Origin: Caryophanales bacterium
Lineage (GTDB): Bacteria > Bacillota > Bacilli > Bacillales > Bacillaceae_J
Direction: 5' to 3'
DNA: 63,262 nt
Assembly (NCBI GenBank): GCA_012840465.1
Contig: DULJ01000091.1
Coordinates: 1-63,262 of the forward strand
Shown: positions 33,560 to 43,081 of the stretch, piece after piece
Layout: the number at the start of each line of letters is the position of its first letter
Position numbering within the stretch: position 1 is the stretch's first letter
Program-made: the position numbers and the translations under genes
Notes under the pieces: model-generated
The model's input: the letters and a program-made list of their open reading frames with translations, nothing else
What the model was told of the DNA's origin: nothing
The model's database searches: none

Positions 33560-35712
33560 GGGGCTATATAGTTTTTAGTCCAACTGGAGAGTGGCGGGAC
33601 ATCATCATAGTCAAGCATTTCGTGCCATTTTTTATCTGTTAACCGATCAGTGAGCGGCCAAGGAAACTCATAATGTGAATAGACACCGCCACTAGCAATT
33701 CTTAAACTGCCATCAACAGGGACGACAGCATAAATTTCAAAAATATGACCTGTAGCCTCTTGCAATACTTGTCCATTTGGGTCTGTAGCCACATCAGCCA
33801 CCAAAGCAGCAGGGTTTTCAGCCATTGCTGAACGGTGATCCACACCAATATCTCGCAGTGCCTCAAGCCAGAAATGCTCCAATTGTCCACCATAGGAACG
33901 GATTAAATCATATTCCTCATCTGAAAGCGAGATATTAGAAAGTTCTTTTACCGAAATAGTTTTGAAGGAAAGAGCCAATTGTTCCATGCGATCCAAACTG
34001 TCACGGTCTCTTTCATTCAAAAGATTCCTTGATGACAAACCAGTTCGCGTCATGTCAACCAATGCCGCCAATCGTGCATAAAGATCAGGATTGGGCTCGA
34101 CATAACCCCGGTCATCCACATCTACCTCGCCTCCGCCCATTTCAGCGTAGACCTGCTTGGCATAAAGGATTGTATCATGCTTAAGTTCAGTCCAACTGGA
34201 TACAAAGGTATTCAAGTCTTTCCTCATCCAAGCCCGATTTTTCATAAATGACGGGTACCCTTCCCCTCTTTTATCAAGTAAAGAGTCAAGTGTATAAAGC
34301 CAGCCCCAATAAAGGTTCTGTGTCCACACTTCTTTATTTTGATTAGTGATATAATCCCTCAGTTTAAACATATTTCCTGGGTAACTTGCATACCCTGTGT
34401 CCCCTTCACCTTCCATTATGGCATAAGCTTCTTCAGAACCCATTGCGGCCGGTATATCTAGTGCCTTTGGAAGCATTCTTCTTTGCCCTTGACTATTTTC
34501 TTTAACATTAGGGTAAATCAACCTTTGAAAAATAGCAGCATCTAGAGTAAACCGCTGTCCCATAAAGCGAAATCCACTTATTTCCTCTCCATGGTCAGGT
34601 TGAATTTCTTCATCAAAGATGGGTATCGAGTTTATTATTGGTGGCTCCATTTCCGAGGCAACCTCCATTAAAAGATTCCATTTTTCGTCATTGGATGCCA
34701 ATTCTCCAAGTTCAACATGATCGCCATAGACTTTTTCTAGCAAATTCCTATACTCCTGGAAAGACAAATCGTCAGATTTACCTACAAAGAAGTTTGTAGG
34801 CTGGAAAATTTTATCCCACTTTTGTCCGTTTTCAGCTTCACAAAGAGCCAAGGTCATTAATATAGCAGACTTTGTTTCATCCTCACTCTGAAGTCTAAAA
34901 GTCATTCTCCCATACCACATCATTGCTTTAAAATATGACTGTAAAAGCTCGTCCTTATCATAGTGTCCACGTGGAATATACTGAGAGTAATCCTCCTGTA
35001 GTTTATTTGTACCCTTTAAATTTTGCCCCATATTCATTAAAGGTGAGTCCTGAACACCTAAGCTACTTTCGATTAGGCGCAGTTCTTCTTCTACTTCCAT
35101 CTTGACCTGTTTTGATACAGGTATTTGGAGATTTAAAAGCTTTCCTGCCACAGTGAAATAACCGATGTTCCTCTTGGCGGCATTCTCCCAATCAGTTCCT
35201 TTCAGGGTTTTATACTGTTTTTCAGATTCAGAAAGCATGTCCGCGGTAATCTCTTTTAACAACGGTGCGAACTTTTCTTTTTCTACTTCTCGCAGCAAAT
35301 GATTAAAAAACAAATGATAATTATGGAGCATAGAGTCGGTGGTGACAAAGTTTGGAACCGGTTGGTAGCGGTTCATTTCATAAAGTATAAAAAATTCTCG
35401 ATATTGACTTGGAACTACGACAAAGCCATTTTCTATTAACATTTGTTCCGCATCTTTAGAAAACTGAAACATCCCCGTATTTGTTACGTTACTTAAGTCA
35501 GGTTTTAATACATAAGGGGGAACGGCCGCTGTATAGTCCACAGGCACATCTTTGTAATTTGCAAAGTCCGAGGTCAATGCTACTGGTATCCGAATCGTTT
35601 CTTGAGTTTGTTTCTGTTCCAATTGCTTAGAACTCACGTTACATCCTGTTGCAACAGTCCCAAGTAGAACTAGGCTAACCATTCCTACCAAAAATTTTTC
35701 TTTCCATAGCAT
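33556..35712 (-). CDS. DUF3160 lipoprotein
   Basis: A 718-residue secreted lipoprotein with signal VLLGTVATGCNV (lipobox cysteine ~24) followed by the DUF3160 domain across nearly the whole length. Recognised by the stretches VTTDSMLHNYHLFF (~119), MGQRFTLDAAIFQRLIYP (~385) and HYEFPWPLTDRLTDKKW (~685). The family is large, mostly secreted, and uncharacterised. It is the first of two coupled genes with the FG-GAP protein. Confidence 0.85.
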   Translation of the reverse strand: MLWKEKFLVGMVSLVLLGTVATGCNVSSKQLEQKQTQETIRIPVALTSDFANYKDVPVDYTAAVPPYVLKPDLSNVTNTGMFQFSKDAEQMLIENGFVVVPSQYREFFILYEMNRYQPVPNFVTTDSMLHNYHLFFNHLLREVEKEKFAPLLKEITADMLSESEKQYKTLKGTDWENAAKRNIGYFTVAGKLLNLQIPVSKQVKMEVEEELRLIESSLGVQDSPLMNMGQNLKGTNKLQEDYSQYIPRGHYDKDELLQSYFKAMMWYGRMTFRLQSEDETKSAILMTLALCEAENGQKWDKIFQPTNFFVGKSDDLSFQEYRNLLEKVYGDHVELGELASNDEKWNLLMEVASEMEPPIINSIPIFDEEIQPDHGEEISGFRFMGQRFTLDAAIFQRLIYPNVKENSQGQRRMLPKALDIPAAMGSEEAYAIMEGEGDTGYASYPGNMFKLRDYITNQNKEVWTQNLYWGWLYTLDSLLDKRGEGYPSFMKNRAWMRKDLNTFVSSWTELKHDTILYAKQVYAEMGGGEVDVDDRGYVEPNPDLYARLAALVDMTRTGLSSRNLLNERDRDSLDRMEQLALSFKTISVKELSNISLSDEEYDLIRSYGGQLEHFWLEALRDIGVDHRSAMAENPAALVADVATDPNGQVLQEATGHIFEIYAVVPVDGSLRIASGGVYSHYEFPWPLTDRLTDKKWHEMLDYDDVPPLSSWTKNYIAP

Positions 35713-35890
35713 TACAATTTACCTCCTTTGATAATCTCCTTATTAAACAATAATCAGATCTGTAAGCTATGATGAGTCACGAGGTTGGAATCTTTTAGTA
35801 CACTTAAAGGTTACCATAAAGTACCACGACATACTTCTACAATATTGTGAAATGAGTATCGGACCAGAACGATTGGGGTAAAAAAGGCCA

Positions 35891-35937
35891 TTAGTAAATA
35901 AAAAAACAGCTAAACCAGCTGTTTTTTTATTTACTAA
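35891..35937. terminator. Strong bidirectional terminator (perfect 21-bp stem)
   Basis: The arms at 35891-35911 and 35917-35937 are exact complements with a 5-base loop (AAACC) and carry A7/T7 runs on both sides. It marks the 3' end of the nitrogenase-like/ABC operon, 46 bases past its last stop codon. Confidence 0.85.
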
Positions 35938-35982
35938 CCTTTTCTTTTATTTCGTATTAAGTGACAAGTAACAAGATGATTG

Positions 35983-37851
35983 TTATGGAATCTCGCCAGC
36001 CACTTGCCCTTCACGACTCGACGATGGTGTTGCAGCATCGATTAAAGTTTTTGTATATGGATGTTTAGGGTTTTGAAAAACTTCCTCACAGCTGGCTGCT
36101 TCAACAACTTTCCCACAATACATGACAACAACTTTATCAGCAATGTATTTAACTAAAGGTAAATCATGTGAAATAAATAGCATGCTTAGCTGTAAGTCTT
36201 CCCGCAACTCTATCAATAAGTTGATGATTTGGGCTTGAATCGAAACGTCTAATGACGATACAGGTTCATCAAGAATGACCAACTTAGGATTCACGGCCAA
36301 CGCGCGGGCAATTGCCACTCTTTGTCGCTGCCCTCCACTCATTTGATGTGGAAAAGCATTGTACATCTCTAAAGGAATCCCTACTAAATCCAATAACTCC
36401 ATCACACGCTTCTTCGCCTCATTTATTTTCCATCCAGCAACTTGCAACGGTTCTGAAATCGACTCTCCGACACTCATTCTTCGGTTTAGGCTGGAATATG
36501 GGCTTTGAAATACAAAGCCAACGTGTTGATGAAAAAATTGATAGTCTTTCTTCGTTGATAATGTCTTTCCTAAAAATTTTACTGTGCCGGCAGTTGGTTT
36601 ATATATTCCAACTGTTGTTTGCCATAAAGTTGATTTTCCACAACCGCTTTCACCGACAATAGCCGTAATTTGTCCCTGTTCAACAGTAAAGTTAACTCCG
36701 TCAACAGCCTTGAGTTGTTTTCGGGATAAAAAACTACCTATTTGAAAATACTTTTCCAAATTACATACTTCTAAAATCGGCTGATGAGCTTCTCCCGCAC
36801 ACTTTTTTACTTCAGCGCCGCTCAACTTGTTCACTGTTTCTCTACAAGTAGTAAATTGCATAAGCTTCCTTTTATCTTCGCTAGTTAACCAGCAGCTTAG
36901 TTTGTGTTCGTGTTCATCTATCAATGTAAAGGATGGCTCTGTTTTTTTACATAGATCTTTAGCAAATACACAGCGCGGATGAAACGGACAGCCGGTGGGT
37001 AACTGTAACGCATTAGGTAGGTGTCCTGCCAAAGCTGATAATCTTTTCTTCCTTGAATCATCCATTCGCGGAGAGGCATTAAGGAGCGCTTGTGTATATG
37101 GGTGGTGCGGATTTTCTAAAATATCTTTCGCTTGGCCAAATTCTACTACTTTCCCTGCATACATAACCATCACTTTATCAGCTAACATTACGGTTTCCGC
37201 CAAATCATGTGTGATTAGCAAGATGGACAAATTCATTTTCTTTTTTAAATCAGCGAGCAGTTCTAATATTTGTTTTTTTATTGTACTATCTAACGCGGTT
37301 GTTGGTTCGTCTGCAATCAATAGCTGTGGCTTGCTCGCTAAAGCGATTGCAATCATTACTCGTTGGCGGATTCCCCCACTTAACTGATGAGGATATTGCT
37401 TCAATCTTAACAACGGCTCTGTTACGCCAACTTGTTTTAATAAGGTTTTACATTCGTCTCGGACAGCTGCTTTCGTTACTCTTCTTTCTTTTCTTAAGTA
37501 AATGACTTCTTCCAATTGACGACCAACGGTTAAAACTGGATTTAACGCACTCATCGGGTCTTGGAAAACCATGGAGATTTCCTGTCCACGAATTTTGTCC
37601 CAGTCCTTTTCTGTTTTCCCAACTAATTCGTTACCAAGAAAGCGTATACTTCCATTTACCCTACCATTTTCCGGCAATAACCCTATGACAGCTAAGGCTG
37701 TTGCTGTTTTCCCCGAGCCGGATTCGCCAACAATCGCTAACGTCTCCCCTTTTTCTATTGAAAATTGCAAGTCCCTAACAGCCGGTAATGACCCATTCGC
37801 AGTCTGATAAAAAACCGATAAATTTTCCGCCTGTAACAATGAATTGTTCAT
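35983..37851 (-). CDS. Fused double ATPase of a peptide/nickel-type ABC importer (OppD-OppF-like)
   Basis: About 622 residues in one chain with two complete ABC ATPase domains. NBD1 (~5-260) has Walker A GESGSGKT, signature LSGGIRQRV and [15 protein letters not shown]2 (~365-610) has [18 protein letters not shown] and [11 protein letters not shown]. Between them is the oligopeptide/dipeptide transporter C-terminal motif, including [17 protein letters not shown] (~310), whose cysteines in relatives bind an Fe-S cluster. The ATG at 37851 follows GGAG. It is the last gene of the operon, with no separate DppD/DppF genes. Confidence 0.92.
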   Translation of the reverse strand: MNNSLLQAENLSVFYQTANGSLPAVRDLQFSIEKGETLAIVGESGSGKTATALAVIGLLPENGRVNGSIRFLGNELVGKTEKDWDKIRGQEISMVFQDPMSALNPVLTVGRQLEEVIYLRKERRVTKAAVRDECKTLLKQVGVTEPLLRLKQYPHQLSGGIRQRVMIAIALASKPQLLIADEPTTALDSTIKKQILELLADLKKKMNLSILLITHDLAETVMLADKVMVMYAGKVVEFGQAKDILENPHHPYTQALLNASPRMDDSRKKRLSALAGHLPNALQLPTGCPFHPRCVFAKDLCKKTEPSFTLIDEHEHKLSCWLTSEDKRKLMQFTTCRETVNKLSGAEVKKCAGEAHQPILEVCNLEKYFQIGSFLSRKQLKAVDGVNFTVEQGQITAIVGESGCGKSTLWQTTVGIYKPTAGTVKFLGKTLSTKKDYQFFHQHVGFVFQSPYSSLNRRMSVGESISEPLQVAGWKINEAKKRVMELLDLVGIPLEMYNAFPHQMSGGQRQRVAIARALAVNPKLVILDEPVSSLDVSIQAQIINLLIELREDLQLSMLFISHDLPLVKYIADKVVVMYCGKVVEAASCEEVFQNPKHPYTKTLIDAATPSSSREGQVAGEIP

Positions 37852-37917
37852 TGTATCCACTCCGTTTATAAAACTCTCTAATCCTTTGTCATTGCTTAAG
37901 CATGTATTTGTTGTTTG

Positions 37918-38757
37918 CTATGCTCGAAGATGACTAGGATCATATATATCACGCAGCTTTTCACCCAAAATCGTGAACGCCGAAACGGCTATCATGATCG
38001 CCAGTCCAGGAAAAAGTAGTAAATAGCCGTTATCACGCATGTATGGCCTGGCTTCACTAATCATCATTCCCCATTCCGCATGCGGGGCTTCAATTCCTAA
38101 CCCTAATAAAGAAAAACCCGCTAACGCCATCATAATCCAACTTATATTCAAAGCGATGATAACTAATAGCTGCGGCAATACATTCGGTAAGATGTGTTTC
38201 CTAATAATTTTCCATTTTGATTGTCCATAAAGCTCGGCAGCTAGTACATATTCATTTTCTTTCACCGTTAATGTCACTCCACGGATAACCCGCGCAAATG
38301 AAACCCACCACGATAAAATCATCGCAATACCAAGGTTGACTAACCCAGGACCAATAATCCCGACGACAACCAATGCCAAGATACGGCTTGGGAAAGCAAA
38401 TATTAAATCTACAATTCTCATTAATACACTATCTACCCATCCACCGACATAACCCGCTGTCACTCCGACAATTGTTCCAATAATTAGACAGCCTGCCGTA
38501 ATGATAAGGGCTACGACCATCGTTGTTCTAGTTCCATAAATAATTCTGGAAAACAAATCCCGCCCCATATGATCAGTACCTAGCCAGTGTTCAGAGCTGG
38601 GAGGAATTAGCCGATTCGACAACACTCCGACATTCGGATCATATGGGGCAAGCCAAGGGGCAAAAATAGCAATTAGAAATAACGCTACTATGATGACAAC
38701 GCTTATATTCAACCCTTTATCCTTTGATAGCTTCATCGCTTTTCTTACCTTATACAT
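37918..38757 (-). CDS. ABC permease, DppC/NikC-type
   Basis: A 279-residue permease with about six membrane helices. It has the N-terminal LGTDHMGRDLFSRIIYGTR (~58, the hallmark loop of Opp/Dpp/Nik C subunits) and the EAA loop with AAELYGQSKWKIIRKHILPN (~180). Its start overlaps the upstream permease stop by 8 bases. Confidence 0.9.
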   Translation of the reverse strand: MYKVRKAMKLSKDKGLNISVVIIVALFLIAIFAPWLAPYDPNVGVLSNRLIPPSSEHWLGTDHMGRDLFSRIIYGTRTTMVVALIITAGCLIIGTIVGVTAGYVGGWVDSVLMRIVDLIFAFPSRILALVVVGIIGPGLVNLGIAMILSWWVSFARVIRGVTLTVKENEYVLAAELYGQSKWKIIRKHILPNVLPQLLVIIALNISWIMMALAGFSLLGLGIEAPHAEWGMMISEARPYMRDNGYLLLFPGLAIMIAVSAFTILGEKLRDIYDPSHLRA

Positions 38758-39694
38758 AATTTTTTCCCCCTTTAGATTTCATTCGGGGATCTATAAATAA
38801 ATAAATAAGGTCAACTAGCAGATTGATAGAGATAATAATAATTGTAATAAACAGAACATAGCCTTGAAGTAGAGGAATATCCCGGCTGGTAATGGCCTGC
38901 AGCCCTAACCGACCTAACCCTGGCCAATTGAAAATACTTTCGATAATGACTGTGCCGCCTAATAAATAGCCAACACTTGACCCCAGTTGAGTAACAACTG
39001 GGATCAGTGCATTTCGCATCGCATGTTTAAACATGACGGTACGTCTTGATAATCCCTTCGCCCTAGCCATTGTAATATAATCTAAGCTCAATACCTCCAA
39101 TAAACTGGCTCTCAAGATTCTCGCCTTCCCAGTTCCCAAACCCACACCTAAGACAACGGATGGCAGGACAACATGCTGCCATGTACCGTAACCTACCAGT
39201 GGGAATACCGGCCAGACATATCCGAATAAAAACAATAAAACAAATGATAATAAAAAGTCAGGTATGCAGCTCATCGTTAAAGAAAACCCTAATATTGCCC
39301 GGTCAATGACCGAATCTTTATAATAGGCTGCCAATATCCCTAATATAAAAGCAAGGGAAATGCCAATAACAATAGATGACCCGGTTAGTAATAGGGTTGG
39401 AGCGATTCTTTGGATAATCTCTTCACTGACCGGTTGTTTCGTAAGCCATGATGTTCCCAAATCGAATTGCATGATCCGCAGCAGCCATTGTCCATACCGA
39501 ATGAATAACGGCTGATCAAGCCCCAATTCGACCTGCTTATCTGCGATCAACTCCGGTGTAGGCTGTCCTCCATTTCGCAAAATCATATCCTCAGCAATAT
39601 CACCTGGCACGATACTTGTCAGCAGAAATGTGAAAAAAGAAATAACTAATAATAGTACCGGCAATATGAGTAACCGTTTCAAAACCATTGTCAT
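38750..39694 (-). CDS. ABC permease, DppB/NikB-type
   Basis: A 314-residue permease with about six membrane helices. The B-subunit landmarks are LGLDQPLFIRYGQWL (~52), YITMARAKGLSRRTVMFKHAMRN (~205, shown by MARAKGLS and KHAMRNAL) and a terminal DPRMK. It lies 18 bases after the NifH-like gene and overlaps the C-type permease by 8 bases. Confidence 0.9.
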   Translation of the reverse strand: MTMVLKRLLILPVLLLVISFFTFLLTSIVPGDIAEDMILRNGGQPTPELIADKQVELGLDQPLFIRYGQWLLRIMQFDLGTSWLTKQPVSEEIIQRIAPTLLLTGSSIVIGISLAFILGILAAYYKDSVIDRAILGFSLTMSCIPDFLLSFVLLFLFGYVWPVFPLVGYGTWQHVVLPSVVLGVGLGTGKARILRASLLEVLSLDYITMARAKGLSRRTVMFKHAMRNALIPVVTQLGSSVGYLLGGTVIIESIFNWPGLGRLGLQAITSRDIPLLQGYVLFITIIIISINLLVDLIYLFIDPRMKSKGGKNYV

Positions 39695-39712
39695 AGAGAA
39701 ATCACTCCGAAT

Positions 39713-40474
39713 TCATCCCATTACAATATTTGCTAATTGTCGATACTTATTTGCCAATTCAGACCCAGGGGCACCCTCAATAACTGTGACATTTTCTTTT
39801 TCGCACTTTTGAACAATCGGGTCACGAGGGAATGTAAAGGCAAGGTCAGTTCCAATTTCCTCTAATGACTCTAATACTCTTTGTTCCTCGTTGTTTCCCC
39901 CCTTGGAGTTAAAAATAAGTCCCTTTAGTTTTGCATAGCCGCGATTACGAAATTGGTGAACCGCTTGAGAAATATTATACGCAGCAAATAGAGACATTCT
40001 TTCTCCTGAACTGACGATGTATACATCCTCTGCATAACCGTCACGTAATGGGACAGCAAAACCTCCGCATACAACATCCCCTAACACATCATAAATAACA
40101 ACATCCGGTTGATAGGTTTCAATCGCCTTTAGTTCTTTCATCTTTCCAAAAGCAGCGATAATCCCTTGACCGGCACAGCCTACCCCAGGAGTCGGCCCGC
40201 CTACTTCCACACATAAAACACCATTAAAGCCTTCTCTAACAAAATCTGATAAGACGATATGATCCTGCTTTTCTTTAATAACATTCAATACGGTTGGTAC
40301 TTTGCTTCTGGTGAGCAGCATGGTTGAATCAGCTTTTGGGTCGCAACCTATTTGCATGACTTTTAAACCCTGTTCACTTAAAGCAGCGCTAAGATTAGCT
40401 GATGTCGTCGATTTTCCGATTCCACCCTTTCCATAAAAGGCAATTCGTTTGATCGGCTTTGTTTGTGTTGACAT
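39713..40474 (-). CDS. NifH/BchL/CfbC-like [4Fe-4S] reductase ATPase
   Basis: A 253-residue P-loop ATPase with GKGGIGKST (~15), IGCDPKADS (~42) and the two cluster-bridging cysteines Cys100 (PGVGCAGQG) and Cys136 (GDVVCGGFA). A homodimer would hold one [4Fe-4S] cluster and donate ATP-driven low-potential electrons. The nitrogenase Arg that DraT can ADP-ribosylate (GCAGRG) is Gln here, so that switch is absent. It is shorter than NifH (~290), lacking the C-terminal extension. It lies between the component-1-like genes and the permeases. It is not BchL, as no chlorophyll genes are present. Confidence 0.93.
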   Translation of the reverse strand: MSTQTKPIKRIAFYGKGGIGKSTTSANLSAALSEQGLKVMQIGCDPKADSTMLLTRSKVPTVLNVIKEKQDHIVLSDFVREGFNGVLCVEVGGPTPGVGCAGQGIIAAFGKMKELKAIETYQPDVVIYDVLGDVVCGGFAVPLRDGYAEDVYIVSSGERMSLFAAYNISQAVHQFRNRGYAKLKGLIFNSKGGNNEEQRVLESLEEIGTDLAFTFPRDPIVQKCEKENVTVIEGAPGSELANKYRQLANIVMG

Positions 40475-40485
40475 TCGAAATCCTC

Positions 40486-41796
40486 CTAGACATGATTCTT
40501 TTTTTCAAAAGTATAACGGCTTATTTGATTAAATAAATCTTGAGTTAACGATTGATACCCTTCCCAGCCTACTAAGGGGTTCCCTTCATAAATGCTAAAT
40601 CTATCATAGGCTGGCTCTGTAATCCGTAAATGGATGGGAACTTCCTTTGCTAAAGTCGTATCCTCGGCGCTCCCCATTAAAATAAACGGCTGGATTTCCT
40701 CAAGTACTCTTTTCCACTCCAGTTCCTCAGGAGTTACGAACACTCTTTTAACCCCTAAAGTTTCTATTTCTTCGAGCTCATCAGCCTTAGGTGAACTTGT
40801 TAAACGGATAGCCTCCAATGGAAGACACCAATCCTCTTTCACTAATTGAACCAATCCTTTTGCTGCTGCTGGTGAACAAGACACCGCAACTGTCCATGTT
40901 CTTTGATAAAATTCTCCACCTGAAATCATTTCAATATAGTGGTGAAATGAAAACGGCCGATCATTAACGAACTGGCTATTCGGCACTTCTTTTTTTACAG
41001 CCTCCGCCACCTGTTTCAGCCACTCTTTCGTGCCTTTTTCCCCATATGGCAGACCATATATATAAGGGATGCTATAATACTCCTCTAAATATCTTGCAGC
41101 CTTTAAGCCTGCTGCTCTAGTAACGATGTTGATGTCAGCACCTGATACCGTCTTTAATTCTTCGGTCGTCGTTTCATAGGTTAACACTGTGTTCACTTCT
41201 ATTCCGATTAACGCCAACAATCTCTTCATTTCTTTTTCATCGGCGCCCCAGTTGAAGGTTTCAGCTGTTGGTCCAATAATATTGGCTTTCAAGGCACCAC
41301 CCACTGAACGAGCCCTTTGTTCAGACGTCTCCGGACAATGAAAACGAATTAAGGTGTAAAGAGCTTCTTCCACACCATTTTCCGCATCTATTTTCCACAC
41401 CTTATTGTTGAAAGTTAGGATTGGTTGTTTGATATGTGGTGCCTCCTCTTTGGCAATGGCCTCTATATCAACACCGATCAATGAGGCCACAGGATTGGCA
41501 ACAATAGCAATTAATGAAACATGGTCTTTTGCGGCAATTTCTTTAATCGCTGCTCTTAGTTTCTCCTCACCACCGCTAAGTGCAATATCTTCCTGTTCAA
41601 GACCAGTGCTCGCAAAACGGTTATAAATCAGTGCCCTTGTCCTTTTCGATGCCGTCGCCAATTCATAGAAATTACATCCTGCCGTTCCATGATTAATAAC
41701 AGCAGCATCTTTAACCCCGGCAAGGGTCCATAATATTCCTAAATATTCATTCGTCGGTAAAAATACTGACGAGAGTCTGCTCAACTTATTCACCAT
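40486..41796 (-). CDS. Nitrogenase component-1-like subunit (NifK/BchB/NflK type)
   Basis: About 436 residues of the nitrogenase component-1 superfamily. It keeps HGTAGC (Cys41, NifK HGxxGC) but has lost the others. Where NifK has a Cys before its IGDD-like segment, this protein has Asn101 in [12 protein letters not shown], and no Cys precedes HGTAGC. The true start is the ATG at 41796, which overlaps the upstream stop by 11 bases; an upstream start in the same frame would be antiquated overlap. It is 11 bp from the NifH-like gene. It would pair with the upstream subunit as an alpha/beta unit. Confidence 0.88.
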   Translation of the reverse strand: MVNKLSRLSSVFLPTNEYLGILWTLAGVKDAAVINHGTAGCNFYELATASKRTRALIYNRFASTGLEQEDIALSGGEEKLRAAIKEIAAKDHVSLIAIVANPVASLIGVDIEAIAKEEAPHIKQPILTFNNKVWKIDAENGVEEALYTLIRFHCPETSEQRARSVGGALKANIIGPTAETFNWGADEKEMKRLLALIGIEVNTVLTYETTTEELKTVSGADINIVTRAAGLKAARYLEEYYSIPYIYGLPYGEKGTKEWLKQVAEAVKKEVPNSQFVNDRPFSFHHYIEMISGGEFYQRTWTVAVSCSPAAAKGLVQLVKEDWCLPLEAIRLTSSPKADELEEIETLGVKRVFVTPEELEWKRVLEEIQPFILMGSAEDTTLAKEVPIHLRITEPAYDRFSIYEGNPLVGWEGYQSLTQDLFNQISRYTFEKKNHV

Positions 41797-43066
41797 CCAT
41801 CCTGCAATTAAGCAAATATGCAATATTTTCAAGTTCTTGTTCCACAGCCAAAAATCCAGGACCACTGAAGTTAGCACCAGGGTGACAATGACTTACATTT
41901 CTCGCTTGTAACAGTTCAGAAAGACCATGCCCGATAAAAATATCCGGGTGATATTGATGTAACAACTCTTCCAATCTCGATACTTTATTTAAATGAATAA
42001 CCGGTAAATCAATCCCTTTTTGTTTTAATTCCAAAATAAAAGGGTTATCAGTTTCAATCGGCATTCTTGTTTGTAAAAATTGTGGTTCCATTCCGAGACT
42101 CGTATAAAACAGGGCAGCTTCAACATTACTTCCTTCCACTGAACCGATAGCAAATGAAGCACCAGCTAACTGTTTTTTCTTTTCTGCTAAAAACTCCAAA
42201 TGTTTTTCAGCTAATTGGTCAATTTCCTGATCCAAATTTACCTCTAGTCGACTTCCAATCTTTTTGTAACCTCGAATAATTTGATCAGTTAGATACGAGT
42301 AATCATAGGATAAAAATGGCGTTCCAAATTGCTCCTGCATTTTTTCCGCTAACGGTTTTGCAGCTTTGCCAATTGCAATATTTAATGAAGCTGCAGGTGC
42401 TCTCTCGATTACACTTAAACTACCAGCCCCAGGCAAAACGGAATTAACTTCGACACCAGCCCGTTCTAATACTTGAACAAGTTCAGTTTCTTTCCAATTC
42501 GCTGATCTTAATCCAATAATATTTACAGAGTTCGGTTTGACTTCAACAGGCTTCATCACCTTGGTAAGCGATGCCAAGAAGTCACTTCTCCCCTTTTGCC
42601 GATGCAAACAAGAATACCCGTTTGTTTTTACGACTAATAGTTTTGCTTTTAAACGGTCTTCCATTGTAGTCAGCGCTGCTCCATCGAATCCAATGATTTC
42701 TGGCGTACAAGTGGAGATTAGAAAAATGATTTCCGGCTGTAGCTGTCGCTCTAGTTCTTCTAGCGAATCCTCAATCACCCTATCAACACCGAATACCATA
42801 TCTTCCTGTTTTAAATTTAATAAATAAAGATTACCTTTATTACTGACGGCGGCTTGCTCGCGCCGCATTTGTAAAAGCTTAGCGTGATATAGACAGGATG
42901 ACGGTGCAATCACTAAAGTAGCACTATTCGGAAAAAATGATGACATCATCGCGGCTTCGAACAACCCGCAGTGCGCTCCCGGAAACCGAGCAGCATCACT
43001 TAAGCCTTCTTGCCTTTTCACTTCAGCTTCAGTTCCTGTATCGAACCTTACATAGTCTTCATTCAT
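41786..43066 (-). CDS. Nitrogenase component-1-like subunit (NifD/BchN/NflD type)
   Basis: A 426-residue protein of the nitrogenase component-1 superfamily. It has the three cluster cysteines expected at the P-cluster position: Cys33 (GAHCGLF), Cys58 (APSSCLY) and Cys120 (ISTCTPEIIGFD). The NifD FeMo-co ligand Cys275 has no equivalent; at the site of His442, just before FSGPGFLAVE, lies SHCHPG (His393, Cys394, His395). These may bind a metal or substrate. It is 15 bp downstream of the solute-binding protein gene. CfbD (Ni-tetrapyrrole reduction), BchN and MarD are relatives of known role; none is implied here. Confidence 0.9.
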   Translation of the reverse strand: MNEDYVRFDTGTEAEVKRQEGLSDAARFPGAHCGLFEAAMMSSFFPNSATLVIAPSSCLYHAKLLQMRREQAAVSNKGNLYLLNLKQEDMVFGVDRVIEDSLEELERQLQPEIIFLISTCTPEIIGFDGAALTTMEDRLKAKLLVVKTNGYSCLHRQKGRSDFLASLTKVMKPVEVKPNSVNIIGLRSANWKETELVQVLERAGVEVNSVLPGAGSLSVIERAPAASLNIAIGKAAKPLAEKMQEQFGTPFLSYDYSYLTDQIIRGYKKIGSRLEVNLDQEIDQLAEKHLEFLAEKKKQLAGASFAIGSVEGSNVEAALFYTSLGMEPQFLQTRMPIETDNPFILELKQKGIDLPVIHLNKVSRLEELLHQYHPDIFIGHGLSELLQARNVSHCHPGANFSGPGFLAVEQELENIAYLLNCRMDGE

Positions 43067-43081
43067 GTTTCATGCCTCCAA

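Noticed and set aside
40486-41877. Longer start for the NifK-like protein
   Set aside because: The extra 27 codons overlap the NifD-like gene without homology-like content; the ATG at 41796 gives the usual NifK-like N-terminus.
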